Positions 24,054-36,200 of a stretch of 64,000 nucleotides of DNA are shown here, in pieces (position 1 is the first letter of the stretch; each line of letters starts with the position of its first letter). Below the pieces are notes generated by a model. It searched no databases and was not told the origin of the DNA. It was given only the letters and a program-made list of their open reading frames with translations. Both the position numbers and the translations under genes were made by a program. The stretch spans positions 5,122,904-5,186,903 of the forward strand of contig JABAKD010000009.1 in NCBI GenBank assembly GCA_012845835.1. Reading direction: 5' to 3'. This DNA is from Undaria pinnatifida. Taxonomy: Eukaryota > Sar > Phaeophyceae > Laminariales > Alariaceae.

Positions 24054-27000
24054 CTAGTCGAGCAGCAATCAAGGATAGATAGGGGAAGAGCATGGGGGGG
24101 TGGGTGAACCGGCTGCGGTTGGAAATATATCGATACCCCACGGCTAGAGGGCATAGGGCAGCACTACAACAAACAAACTGAAACAGCGGGAAGATAGTAG
24201 AATTGTCCATGCATAACTCTGACGGGGAAATGTCGTTCGTGAACGTTGTCCTGGTGACCATGACCAGATTATCGAATCATATTGTGAGCGCAGCAACACT
24301 ACAGGTGTGCATGATGTGATCTGCTTGTCGGCCTCGGTACTTTTCCAGGTCTGCTGGGAAGGATCAAGACTTCGTACAGGGGGTTGTCCTGTTAGACGTC
24401 GATCATTTGTGTCATCAAAGGGCAGAATCGAGGAAAATGCTGACGATGTTACGAGTGACAGCCAGCCAGGTGCTTGTTTTGTCGAGGCAGTGCTTGCTTT
24501 GTCGAAACATGTACACACGGCCACCTGTGCTTCGAAGAACGCCCGTGATACTTCATCTTCCTCGCCCTTTTCACTACGTTTAATTCCAGTGAAGCTTGCT
24601 TATCGTCTACACTGTACAGTACAAACCTACCTACTGTCATTGGGCCGACGCCTCCTGGCACGGGGGTGATGTAGGAAGCCTTAGAGCGGGCCATGGCGTA
24701 GTCCACATCCCCGACGACTTTCCTCTTGCCGTTGGGTGTGATGCCTGTGCCGGAGACGTATACAAACATACAGACGCATTGCCGATTAGTTAACGTTTTG
24801 TTATGGATCATGCAGATTACATTGCTTCGGTTGCCATCCCACTACGTAACGAGCATAGTCTATCTGGACACAAAAACAAGTTGAACTTAAGCATACCGAC
24901 CACCAACTAGCAACTGAAGCCTACAACTGTTGAACGGATAAAACCTAAAATGAACACAGGGAGGTGAAGACCATCCCTACGATTAGCGTTTGACGTACCA
25001 TACTTTCGACTTCAGATGAAGACGGAACGCTGACGACATGATACCCCCAGAATAACACACGAAGATAACCGAAACAGGCACCACCGCCAGGAACATGCTC
25101 AGCGCGGCGAGTAGTTGTTACCGTAGTCAAAGGAGCATTATCTACGTGCGCTCCGCAATGAGAAGTTGGCATGTGTGGCAGCGCATGCCGTAGTGTACCA
25201 GACCCATGAAAACAAAACGGGACGTTAGCTTTAGGCTAGATTCTATAGTTTGGGAGAGGTTGTGTTCTCTCTGGTCCTACGCTAAATGAAGTCTGAAAGC
25301 TGTAAGCTTCCTGATCTCCCCCCAAGTGTTTGGGTTAATTTTCTTATGGGGATCGTTCTTTTCCTATGGAAGGGCCAATATAACATATGCAGGCAGTGCG
25401 ATTATTGACCGAAACCCGGCCCTGAGGGCCTAATTCCTCTTGCCGGTGGTTTGTTGATTTCATCCCTGGATACGTTGGGTAGGTGTTTATGCTACATCTC
25501 GATTACGATTCTGGCCTCCTTCTTTCCATGGCGGCGTGTCTAGCTCTTAGTGTGGAAGCAGCAGTAAACCTTGAGCCTACCTATCAAATGCTGTTCATAT
25601 CATTGAGTGTGGCATCCAACATTGCGCAGCATGAGATTCAGCAACTATCACTTGTCGAACACCCATAAGAACTTTCGCTGTCACAACGTGGGGGTACGAG
25701 ACAACGACACTCTTCGCGAGCGAAATATTTGCGGAAAACGCATTTGAGGCGCAAGATCAACCGCATAGAGGTTTTACCTTGAGCGTTCATCCCGACATCC
25801 ACGACTACGGCTCCCGGGCGGATCCAATGCCCCTTAACCAGACCAGCTCTCCCCGCAGCCGAGACGACGATGTCTGCGTTTCGGACCTACTTGGTGGGTG
25901 CATAGCGGAGCAAGGGATTGTTGCTTAAGAACGAAATCTGCTTCACAAATGTACGCGGTGGGATCGAAAATATGACAGTTATTGCTGCTGAATCTACAAG
26001 ACTGTTCGCAAACCTGCGCAGTGGGAGCACAACAAAGTTCTGTGTCTGCGTGGCTCGTTTACGCGGGACGCATGCTGCAATACACGAAGCACCCAACCAA
26101 TAAACTTCCAGGAAAGTTAAAGCTCAACCCGAATGAGGAACCCAACGGCGTTCGGAGGAAAATACCACTAAACACGGTGACATCTCTCAACCATGTCTTA
26201 AATTTTGGGTGACTTCTTCAGTGGAGGAACCTCGTGAATGAAACGAAACGATCTCTGTATACATGAACACCTTTATCACAGCACGCGTCGCGATTCGAGA
26301 GCAAAGAAGAAAGCTATTATAGCACGTCTGAAGCTTTAGACCAAGAGTCGAAAGCTTTATGGTGGAGGTTTAATACCTCGGACCTGGCATTGATACAAAG
26401 TTCGATTAGAATCGACAAGCTGGGGGGGAATGCTGGACCCCATGCGCGATTGAAAATGAAGGTGTATACCGGAGGGGAAGGGACAATACCTGTGAAAACT
26501 GCATGTCCAGCAGCTGGTAAGTAAAATAGGTATTTGGTCGAAAACAATGCCCTCTGGGGATTCAATAGCAGCCCGAGTCACCGTTGAGGTCGATGCCATA
26601 GGTCCGAGCCCCGTGAGGGGTTCCATCTTACAAATTGATAGGCCGAATGCGCGAGAGCGCGGGTTGGTGCAATTCGATGCAATCAACGAGCATAAAAAAA
26701 ACTGGAAAGTGGAAATGCTGAACTTTACCCGAGGAGAAAACAAAGGAACCGTACCGGGGGGAAGAAAGGAAGACACCTGTGACCACTTGTTCAGAAGCTC
26801 GCTAGAACCTCTTACGAGTTGAGCTGGGAATTAAAAGTGGAGTTTAAAATAAATACACACTAGCTCTGTAGAAGGACTAGACTACGGAGCCAAACATTGA
26901 AAAAAAAAAAAACTCATGCGCAAGTGGACTTCCGCAACTACGGAGAGGTTCCAAAATATTATACCTGGTGAGGAAGTAACGGGGCCCCCAATGGCACAGA

Positions 27001-30000
27001 AATGAAACGAAGCCTAAGAATCCATGAAAGGCTCTTCTCGCCATGCTGGTTGGATACACCGTGAGGATCTCAAAGGCTATGTTTCGAGCGCTTCTTTGCC
27101 GAGAATTTATGTTCACCTTGCGTTCAAGAGTCGTTCTCTCGGTGTGGACATCGCACTGGGTAACAGTGGCTCCGCCGCTGCTAAGCATTGCCGCCATTGG
27201 AGCCCCGACCATCCTGCTCTTGCCGATCACGACCGCTGTCTGCCCCACGACGCGCACCCCGTGCATAGCAAGGAGCACGGCGATGCCGTAGGGAGTGCAA
27301 GACAGGGGCCGGAATTCCTCTGACGACCCTGCACGGTGACGGTAGTGACGTTCAGAACAGTGGAAAACAGAGCGTGCACACACAACGATTCATGATTAGA
27401 CGTCGACCGAGGCTAAACTGTTCATGAGTAGATCAAAATCTCACCCGAAGCACGACTCAAAAGATGTTCGATCGCGCAACCCGACCAACATTGTATGCGC
27501 TAGTCCTAACACAACCAACGTACTTGTAAAATATCATGTTAACCGATAGTGTCATACTTTCGATAGGGTGGTTAAATTTGGCGCGCTTTTTTAGTCAGAG
27601 CGACTTGCGCCAGTGGTTATCCAAGTCTGTAGTTAGAGACACTTGCACCAGTGGCTACCCGAGTGTGTATCTACAGGTTTACAAATGTGTGCTCTTTGGT
27701 TGCGTGATAATGCTGCGCACATCGATGGCGTTGTTTGTGACGGTGCGCCAAGAAAACATAAAGTCAAGTGCATTTTTTTAGTGGTCTAAACTCGGTAAAC
27801 CAGTAATCCAAATGATGAGGCGATACCACGATCAAACAACAACATTATACTATAATTTCGTGTCTACTCGGCGATAATTTCACACACGTATATGTTACTT
27901 GGCTAAAATTGAACGTCGTGTGTGGGCCGTGGCAGTTGGCACTCCAATGACGGTCTCGAGAACCACGCAGAAGACGCCGTGGTTCATATCGAGACCAAGT
28001 GCTAACCAATCAGCAAAATATATATCGTAGAGTTCGTTGAATCTCGGCGGCTTCCTAGCATCGATCTCCGGGCGTCTCCCCTTGCCACGAACTGCTCTAG
28101 GGAAATCAGGAATCCTCGACATTTTTTTCAACGTGTTCAACCCAGGAATATTGACCGATGTTGTCAAGACTTGAACCCGCGCGCACCTGGCTGAAAAGTG
28201 AACGAGCAGCCCTCCAAGCTATGTTCACTAAAGTTGACTCAGTGGTCGAGTTCATGTTGCAATACAATACAACAAACCGTGTTGACCCTCCTACTTGGTA
28301 TATACCTGATGGGGCTACGACGCTGGACCAGGCCTCCCCGCCGAAGACATTCGCTGCGTTGGCAGGATGACAAGCGTCCGCGTCTTTGTGCACCGCGATT
28401 GCCTTGGCCACCTAGACATGCAGGGCAGGGCCGGGCAGTGACTGATTTTGTTGGTGGGAGACTTTGGCAATTTGCGTCAGATGTCGTTTTGACTATCCTG
28501 CTGGTAAAACATTACACAGGAACGTAGAACCCTGATCACCCGCGAACGAGAATATTAAGCCGAAGGTGGGCTTCAAAGCACTATGTAGTTGTCTAATTGT
28601 AAGATAAAGTATATACTCGGTAGCAGAGAGCTTTTCTAAAGCTGATAAATTACCGTGTAGAGGCACCCCGAGCCTCGTGATGCTGGATGTCCACATATTT
28701 CTTCATTAGAAAGGCCCTATACTACCGAGTTTACATGCAACCGAGCCTCGAACGCTTTGCCCGTACAACGATTTTTTACGGCGGCGATGTATGCACAGCA
28801 GAAAGCCAAACAGCAACGGTTTCCTCGACTTGGTGTCATACGGCAATAATACTCCGTAAGATGGAGAAACGGCATGTTTAAGGCATACCAGTACGTTTTT
28901 CGCGTTCATTGTACTTTCCATGGTACCTACTGTATGTAGCACTTCGTAAGGTCGAGAGACGCGAAGCACTCTACCTTTTTCGAGTCTACTCCGGTCGGGA
29001 GAGGCATCTGAACCACGATACCATCGATGTCCGCTCGCTCGTTCAGCGCGTGCACCTCCGCCAACACCTGTGCCCATATCGCGCACCAACCAAGTCGAAC
29101 AGCGGTATGGGGGGCGGAGGAACATAAGTCGGAACACTGATCAAGTAATTTGACGACACTGCCCATCCGTATGATAAGTGTTTCAATTTAACATCGATAT
29201 GATGGACAGAGAAGAGTTTCGTCATAAACCTAATCGAATGAATACCCCTCCAAGTATGTGTATGTTCCGTTTAACGGTGGTATGAGAAGCAGAGAAGAAG
29301 GTACCGTCGAAAATCTGATGACGTGCATGCCCCTCAACATGTTCTGTTCCCATTCGTATTTGCGATGTGTGCAATATGTCTTCGAAGAAAGTGGCCACGA
29401 AACGTTTTCGTGTAGTCTACATCTATTGACTTAACATTCGGCATGTAGACACTGGGGCTGCTGGGCATATCGTAGGTAGAACACGTCCAATCTTGATGCG
29501 AGTAAGTGTTTGATGCCATCCTGTCCTGTCTGTCATCAGCCCAATGGTACCACTAACACGTTGGTTGTCGAAATGCAGATCTCTTATTCGGTGCATCCGG
29601 ATCTCCAGCGATGTTTGTGACATTTTCCATCACAGGCATTCGCTAAAATTACACCACAAATGCTTAGAACGGCACACACACGTCCACAGACACCGCCATA
29701 TCGCGTTGTGTTTTACAACTGAGGTGCTTTGAATGGCGCCGTACATTCACATCGTTTGAAGGATATACCCCCACATCGTGTGTCAACTGCACCACAGGCA
29801 AATGGTTGAAATGGCACGGTGCGTACAAATACTAGGAATTCGGGTCGCCCCACCCCCAATGGCGGACGGTCTATAACTTCGACTTACAGCAACAGCACGC
29901 GTATAACGGATCAGCAAAACATCATACGGTAGACACACGTACGTCCACATACACCGAACCTTAGTTTCCAAGGCGGCAGGTGATATATCTTCCGTGGATA

Positions 30001-30996
30001 TATCGACCAAGGCGGTCTTCATTCCCGTCTCCTTCGCAGCCCGTATCTTGGCGTCCACGTAAATGCTGGAATCCGGTCGCCTGATAGTGCAAGCGGCAAT
30101 CAGCAGTTTTGGTGATGTTGTTGTGTTCATGTAAAGCAACATACCATATGGCCATTGAGAGTACATGGCATCCAAGCTAACATGTTCTCTGTGCTTCTTA
30201 TCGATGCGGACATCCAGCCACCTCCCCACCCCCGCACCCATGTCACGGTGCCGAGATGATAATCGGATACCACGAATACGATAACGTAGCCGTCCTAGCT
30301 ATGCGTCGGTCGCCTAGAGTATGCGTGTGGATCAAGCTGTTGGAAGCTCCCTTCTACACTTTCGTCGAAGGAACAACATTCACCCGTCACCCTGGACTTC
30401 CAAGATCATCAATCTATCTGAAAGGCAGGGCCAATGTCTTTGCAAGTCTGGCGTCTACTACATATTTAGTGCATGGCCCGAAGAGAACGAGCGAGAACTA
30501 ATGTCACGTATCACTGCTGCGCTTGTATGTCACTCGCACCACGATCATGCTGCATCCCATCGCATTGTACACCTCGGCCATTCGCTTGACGCTTTCGCGG
30601 ACCTTGGAACTCCTACATTCCGGGAATTGGGCATCTACCCTCCAGGCGTGCAAGTACATATTATGGTTTAACGAGGATCAGAGCCAGAGGACACGTGAGT
30701 ACCGCTAATTTAACATAAACTCGGACTGAATCCAACGTGAGGGATACCCCACCCAACGAACCACCCACCCACCCACGCACCCACCCATTTGCCATGACGA
30801 TGCCGAGTCCGGGAACTCTGCCGCCGCAGCAGGTGCCGTCCCCGCTCTTTTCTCCTTCATCGGCAAAGAGGGCTATTCGTTCCTTGATCTGCTGCCTAAT
30901 GACCTTTGCCGCAACCCTACCGTTGAGAGACAGTGCCGGGACGGCCGATTCCCTCACCATGTGTGTTGGTGTCGTGCTTAGCGTGGGGCACTGCAT
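23995..30996 (-). CDS. folD: FolD-type methylene-THF dehydrogenase/cyclohydrolase, 8 exons
   Basis: Bifunctional enzyme family that oxidises 5,10-methylene-THF and hydrolyses methenyl-THF to 10-formyl-THF, using NAD(P). Joining 30996-30785, 30080-29960, 29067-28975, 28411-28306, 27328-27117, 25886-25778, 24744-24631 and 24053-23995 gives 341 residues with consistent phases. Conserved: SSIYVDAK (Lys82, catalytic lysine), VVQMPLP (Gln131), SCTPYG (187-192), [12 protein letters not shown] (210-221, dinucleotide site), [20 protein letters not shown] and the signature [12 protein letters not shown] (311-322). Unusual: the family DVDG motif reads DADA (152-155), a short insertion follows it, and the CHSRT-type motif reads CDVHTERT. 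The gene lies about 2.1 kb downstream of HoxX in the same direction. MQC... at 30996 is one possible start; MVRESAV 12 codons later is another; if fused, the exon begins at 30990. Confidence 0.9.
24631..24744 (-). CDS. folD: FolD exon 7 (PGGVGPMT signature)
   Basis: Residues 285-322 plus one base. [19 protein letters not shown], then [14 protein letters not shown], the second family signature. The donor is taken at GTAG|GTAGGT because it restores the expected TVALLLQNT on joining to exon 8; the nearer ACA|GTAGGT would delete two residues. Confidence 0.93.
25778..25886 (-). CDS. folD: FolD exon 6
   Basis: Residues 249-284 plus one base: [20 protein letters not shown] then [17 protein letters not shown] textbook match to the ADIVVxAxGxPxxVxxxWIKPGAVVIDVGI block. 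The preceding intron contains two SINE copies. Acceptor aagtag|GTC, donor CAAG|GTAAAA. Confidence 0.94.
26330..26825 (+). mobile_element. Two SINE copies (family S) in FolD intron 5
   Basis: 26330-26530 and 26560-26825 each end with the family tail ACACCTGTGA...CC-GCTGG and contain the (A)CCGG(A/G)GGG tract. The second has the tRNA-like head TCCGAGCCCCGTGAGGGGTT region. Inserted within intron 25887-27116, antisense to the gene. Confidence 0.7.
27117..27328 (-). CDS. folD: FolD exon 5 (dinucleotide-binding core)
   Basis: Residues 178-248. [12 protein letters not shown] (family PCTPxGxxxLL), then [20 protein letters not shown], the G-x-S-xx-VG-x-P nucleotide-binding motif, and [19 protein letters not shown]. 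In most FolD proteins the last block is ATVTxCHSxT; the His-Ser pair is absent or displaced. Acceptor ccgtgcag|GGT, donor AAG|GTGAAC. Confidence 0.93.
28306..28411 (-). CDS. folD: FolD exon 4 (divergent DVDG region)
   Basis: Residues 143-177 plus one base. [20 protein letters not shown] aligns with xIxPxKDVDGxHPxNxGxL. Both aspartates remain, but the Val and Gly of DVDG are Ala here. [10 protein letters not shown] then begins a short insertion before the CTP block. Acceptor acatgtctag|GTG, donor TCAG|GTATAT. Confidence 0.88.
28975..29067 (-). CDS. folD: FolD exon 3 (VQMPLP motif)
   Basis: Residues 112-142: [20 protein letters not shown] then [11 protein letters not shown]. Matches the strongly conserved GIxVQLPLP block; Gln131 aligns with the active-site glutamine. 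Acceptor tgtgcccacag-type (gggcacag|GTG), donor AAG|GTAGAG. Confidence 0.93.
29960..30080 (-). CDS. folD: FolD exon 2 (catalytic Lys)
   Basis: Residues 71-111. [20 protein letters not shown] holds the Y-xxx-K pair of the cyclohydrolase/dehydrogenase active site (Tyr78, Lys82), followed by [15 protein letters not shown]. Acceptor actatcag|GCG, donor AAG|GTTCGG. Confidence 0.92.
30785..30996 (-). CDS. folD: FolD exon 1 (N-terminal)
   Basis: Residues 1-70 plus two bases. [19 protein letters not shown] is the LxGxxxAxxIRxxIKE opening of Fol[10 protein letters not shown] is the first beta strand of the family. A Gly/Cys-rich insert ([13 protein letters not shown]) lies between. Immediately upstream, tattcaccatgcag is a usable acceptor, so the exon may continue from HoxX rather than start here. 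Donor GG|GTGGGT. Confidence 0.85.
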
Positions 30997-31079
30997 GGTG
31001 AATACACGTTTGCGGGGAGAAAACACTAGTATTACACAAATCTGTTTCATGTGCAGTGTATTTGAGACCCATTACCTGT

Positions 31080-31310
31080 AAATGGGGGGGCGAGGGTGTA
31101 CTCCAATCATGCATGGCCGTAGTCGTTGGACAATGGACCTTCGCACCATTACAATGCTAGGGCGGAGCACATCGGGTTTTCACCGACCAGGCTAACATTG
31201 GTTGCACCAAACGCGAAGAACTGTAACACGTTCGGTTTGTCGCATGAAGAGTGAGCTGCAATTTCGAAGAGTCTTTGTTGTGAGGCGGAATTCGGGGCCT
31301 TGTGGGTGCT
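31080..31310 (+). repeat. Dispersed repeat next to FolD exon 1 (copy A)
   Basis: GCATGGCCGTAGTCG...CACCGACCAGGC...GTTGCACCAAACGCGAAG...AGAGTGAGCTGCA...GTGAGGCGGAATT. The same order occurs at 48230-48470 (TTCATGGGCGTAGTG...CACCGACCAGGC...GCATCAAGCGCGAAG...GGGTGAGCTGCA...GTGAGGCGGAATT). It ends about 85 bp upstream of the FolD first exon. Confidence 0.7.
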
Positions 31311-33100
31311 TTCGTGTGTATGGATCACGTTGTTGGCTGATATGATGTTTTTGCTATAATGTATGTAGGGTCACAACGTCAAGCGCGTAGGACAATATTT
31401 CATCTCCGCGAAGATTCAACTCTTCTTTGGTGGTCCAGTGGTACATACGTTTGTAGTTCCGTGTATTTTTAGTCATTTAGCGTCTGGCATGAACGCTGGA
31501 AACACGGGCCATATACAGTGGTAGCTCGACATGGTGCAGGCTGGTGTTTTACTATGCATCGTCCTTTCTAAAGCTACTGCTCTGGGTTTTACAATATGCT
31601 GAAACAATAATGTCTGTTGAGGCTCTACCTCTGTGATGAGAGGTGCAGAGGCGGCTCCGAGCGTCTGTGATACCGTTGTGATGACTGTGAAAAACAAACT
31701 TGACAAGGCACACGATTGGCCAAGAGTGGAGGGAAAGAAGAGGAGAAAATGATACATTAGTTCGAGAAGGCGAAGGGGTGATAAGGAAGGGCTGGCCTTG
31801 TTGGCCTACTCATCTCGAGAAGACGCGCACACTACGGTAGATTTACTATTTCGGCTATTGCACTGGCTGATTGACCGTCCTACAGCAGCATTCCCTGAGA
31901 CCTTGGCGACAAGCCAGATGCTCTGCAACGACTCCAACGTCCTGATGCAGATTTTTTTTATGTTGAACAATGTACGAGATGACGAGGAGGAACCACATGG
32001 TAATCTCGCCGCATATTCATTCATCCGATGTCGAATTTGGATATCAAGGTACGTAGTGTATCACTGCTGTAGTGCATAGTGACTACACATAAACTATATA
32101 TACGTATGGACCTCAATGTCCGTATTGTATTACGCCACCCTTCTGGGAAGTAACTTTGCTAGAGGAACATTATTCTCAAATACCCAGACAATAAAAAGTA
32201 TGTATGAAACGATGTATTCAGTATTGTGTACAAACAGCGGCAATTGGATATAATCATCTCACAAAAACTACCCGTGGTACCACTCCGTCGAACAACAAGC
32301 TATTTCCCAGAAAATTAGGCACAAAAAAGTACTTGCGGTGCGCCTACTGCACCCCCTCAAAATAAATAAGAAATCGATCAATTTCGAGCACTTCCGTGAT
32401 ATCGAGACTAAGACGCCCAACCTGCTCGTGCATACCGACTGCCCATCAAGTAGATCCTTATGAACCTCAAAGTCCATATTTCACGGGGCTCTGTCGATCG
32501 TAAATTTAACGCGAGACATACTTGTATGTGCAGATCAGGATAACGTGGTACGAAGGCAGAGATATATTGACGACGTCAAACTCGACGCCACAGAAACATT
32601 ACGATGAATGTGCTACATCACCTTGTACACGAAGCGGCGGCGGGCGTCGTGATACCACGGACTGGAGAAGCATTCCCTCATGCGTAACAGCTCGGACGTC
32701 CTGTACCTCTCCACCTGCCCACCGTGCATTATATTATGTTGGCCGATCATGATGCAGTCGATCATGATGCAGTGACATGTTTTTGAAGCAATGCTGAACA
32801 TCCCCGCATAAGTACGTGGTGGTTGGAATTTGTGTGCACCGTGGCTGGAATACAAAACACATAAATGACACCCAACAAAACTTGACGATTGACAACAATT
32901 CCTCCATATGCGGGAATGTGTAACTGCTTGCGATGATGTGGAAAGTTGCCGACCTTTTGCCTAGTTCCAAACTTGATTGAATACTTGTCGACACAATCGT
33001 AAATTCATCATTCTTTCGAAGCATAGAAGCACTACACTGCTCAGGGTTCTACCCATATTTAATCGGCGGCATACCTGACATATGTGTACCTGTACTCTAT
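31310..33100. other. Gap between HoxX and FolD reading frames
   Basis: If the genes are separate, this 1.8 kb plus the adjoining repeat must hold the HoxX 3' end and FolD promoter; I see no obvious poly(A) or promoter motif. If fused, it is an intron comparable to the other large introns. Only weak candidate exons (31629-31664; around 31910-31950) are present. Confidence 0.5.
31629..31664 (-). other. Candidate 36-bp linker micro-exon between HoxX and FolD
   Basis: A 36-base open block reading TLGAASAPLITE, flanked by atcacag| and |GTAGAG and in phase 0 on both sides. It would join HoxX exon 11 (spliced at 33115) and the FolD first exon (acceptor at 30991) without a shift. Short flanked blocks occur by chance, so this is only a hint supporting a fused gene. 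Confidence 0.2.
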
Positions 33101-33207
33101 TAGGACGGAGTTACTGCAGATATTGAGGCTATATGTTCACTCCCAGCCACCAAAGGATATACATCGTTGGAAACATCCATCTCCTTGGCACGAAGCTCAG
33201 CCCAGAA
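33100..33207 (-). CDS. hoxX: HoxX exon 11 (C terminus or junction to FolD)
   Basis: FWAELRAKEMDVSNDVY matches the family pattern YRAEELxRM...FY and justifies acceptor tttatag|TTC after a 126-bp intron. The frame then reads YPLVAGSEHIASISAVTPS and stops (TAA TAG at 33102-33097). A possible donor, GCA|GTAACT, at 33115/33114 would skip the stop in phase 0 and allow fusion to the downstream FolD exons. The sequence cannot decide between the two. Confidence 0.6.
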   Translation of the reverse strand, partial: FWAELRAKEMDVSNDVYPLVAGSEHIASISAVTPS

Positions 33208-36200
33208 CTATAAAGGTTCCCTTTCCTTAGACTTCTCTTGGTTTTATTCTTGATATATAATGTGTTTGCGCGTGGTCGATATTCAAGCTCAAGCTGCAAA
33301 TCGTCGGATGGTAAATATAGTAACTATTTACACCAACATGCAGACACTCGCCCTCTCGAACCAGGCATCGTTTCTCTCGTGCTGCTTTTCCGAAATGATC
33401 TTGTCGCCCAGCCCGCTCGCCACCAACGACTCGGCTCGATCTCGAATGGCGCACAACTGTGTCAAGGACGAAGACGGCACACCGGACAGGTCGACGAAAA
33501 CGTCACATGGTGACGCTCAAGAAGGACACCCGCGAAGCACGGGACCGCTCGATAAGGACCCAAACCGTACACGGTGCCTCTCGGCAAGAACGCAATCGGC
33601 ACACAAAGCCCGCTCGATCAGAGCGAAAAGGGCACATAGGACTGCTCAATAAAGAAGAAAACACCACATGGAACCGCTCGACGAAGGCGCCAACAGTACA
33701 CGGGATCGATTGACAAGAAAAATAACGCCATACAGAACTGCTCAATGCCGACGAAAACGCCACAAGGGATCGTTTGGTACAGACAAAACAGCAAAAGGGA
33801 CAACACGACAAGGAGGAAACCCGCGCGTCATGGCCAAGTGACAAAAAATATTATTAAACCGCCCTGAGTGGCTGAATGTCTTAGCAAAATGGTTATGCTG
33901 TAGGACTGCTGCGTACCTCCTCGTGAAAGCTAGAGCTCGGAGAGTACTGCAATAAACCGTCCACCATGCCCATAGCGTGCGCTTGATTGGCCGTTATCGG
34001 CCGCATAGCGTCGGTAAGCTCCATCGCAGCTTCCCTACCTACCCTTCCTTGCAGGAAAAAAGTCCAGTACTCTCCCCCGGTAAGCTCCATCGTCTTGTAA
34101 CAATTGCGCGCAATAACAAGAATGTTACCGATCAGTGATGGGAAGGATGTGCGGGGTCGAGAGGCGGGGCGGGGGATTATGTGGAGGAGGTTAAAGGTAA
34201 CAAGACGCGTGCTGAGGCTCCCTGCTTGAGGAGCTCTCTATTTCACCTAAACTCGTATTTTTGATAAATAAATGGAAGCGCGATCGGACAGAGAACTTCT
34301 ATGGCCTAGGTACACTTGAAACAGTATAGTAAAAAACGCCTTCCAACGATATTTGGTGGCCCCTCAGTTGAGGAGTCTTGTTGATGAAAATACCTCGGCG
34401 AAAGCGTGCTACCCCCATCGGAGCACAAGCCACGTTATTGTGGTGGGTGGGGGCCTCACAGTTATATGCGCAAATTTTCGAATTGCCTTCACCTGGGACC
34501 AGATAATACCTCGTCCAAACAGTACAGGATACTGATATAAGAAGCAGGGATACTAACCCAGGTTGAGTTTCTGATTGACAAGGAGAGCATTGTACACCAA
34601 CTTCAACCATTGCGGCTGCGGGGTTTCCTACTTCCCTAAACATTACCAGCCAGTCTTTCTTGATACCTTGTATTCGACTAGATGTCCTGTTCTGCGGGGA
34701 TACGGCTGTATCCTAGTTCAAGGATATCGAAACTTACACCGAGAGAAACCCCTCAGAAGCGGTTGCTGGGTGTATAGTCTATGTTCTAATAAGTACTGCA
34801 GCTGCTGGGGGACTTCGTGATCTTCAAGCGCGAGCATGCCATAGTGGTGTTTCCAAGATCCTCTAGAAAACCTGGCAACCTCTAAGCATCATCACAAAAA
34901 AACATTGTACCCTGTATTGTACGTGCAGGAAAACGATATAGCAGCTATAGAAATTCTTTGTCTAGAACCTACGTTTCAACCCAACCTTCACAGTGTGCAA
35001 GGTTCGCTACGCACGAAGTGGAACGAACTTTGCATGGTATCACGTCGAGCGAAGCAAACTTCTTGTGTACGATGTTGCCGAAAAGAGCTCAGTTTAGCCT
35101 CGCAGGCCCGAATCCCCGTGTTCCTTACTCGCGTTCGACGACCGGAACTTCCCGGAAAGAACGATGAATAAATTCGAGTATTTGTGTGTGAGTGCTTTCA
35201 TGAGGTTCGACTTTTCGGCTCCCAAACAACGCGTACAATTAACGGCGGTTATAATATCCATCAGCGCGGTTTCCTACCGAGAGCTACAGTGCACCTTGTA
35301 GTGGGGGTTGATGATGACGTTTTCGTGCGCCCATACGACGTCCGATGCCATGGCTGCCATCGCCCCGCCCGCGCCGGCGTTGCCCCGCATGACGCTAACC
35401 ACGGACTTTTTCGTGATGGAAAAGGCTGCCTTGATGGAGTCGTTGATGGCGTTGATGTTTAGCCAAGATTCCTTTATTGGTTAGAGAGAAAACCAACGAT
35501 ACAAAAACGGTGAGGGTAACTTACCACTCCCTCGAGAAAATGGTTGACATACAGTGTGAATCATGTATAACCTTGACCTTTATCCTAATCCTAACACCAG
35601 CCTTAGCAGTAAGGCAAACCCTGGCCCTAACCCAATTAAACCCAACCAACCAATATATTCTCCACTTCGACTCGTCCACAGTGTGGTTCAAACACACTAT
35701 CAAATAATCGGTACCCCCTACTAGAGGTCGAAGTCGATTTCCGTGGAGTGCGTGGTAAGGAAATGATCGACCGTCGAGAGGTTTCGCAGCGAGCTGCAAT
35801 CTAACGCTAGCCTTTGTCACATATAGGTCCATGTTGTCACACATAGTCCATGTTATGCGTATAAATGAAGTCAGGGGGGCTTTCCAAACAAATACTAAGT
35901 AACAGTACGGGGTGTCATGGTTCCAGGACTTGAGAAAATAGATCGACTCAATACATTCGTTGATTTCAAGACGATTCCAACCTCGACGCGAGAAGTACCG
36001 CCGCAAGCGATAAACCGCACAAGAAGTAGGCGTGGTCGTCGCGTGACCATCACTGGGCCGTGCCCACGCTAGGGAAATATGTAGTCTACGGGCTGTTGTG
36101 TTGACGACAATCCGTATTTTAGCAACAATGTCGTATCCTTGTGGTGACAAACGAGATTACCTGCAACAACACCAAGCGTCCCGATACAGGGAAGCTGATA

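Noticed and set aside
33860..33910. tRNA gene suggested by GCCCTGAGTGGCTGAATG-like start
   Set aside because: No T-arm or closing acceptor stem; the following sequence is HoxX exon 9.
35521..36150. 209-codon minus-strand frame as a nested gene
   Set aside because: Within HoxX intron 7, no domain pattern, uneven composition; stop-free length alone is not enough.
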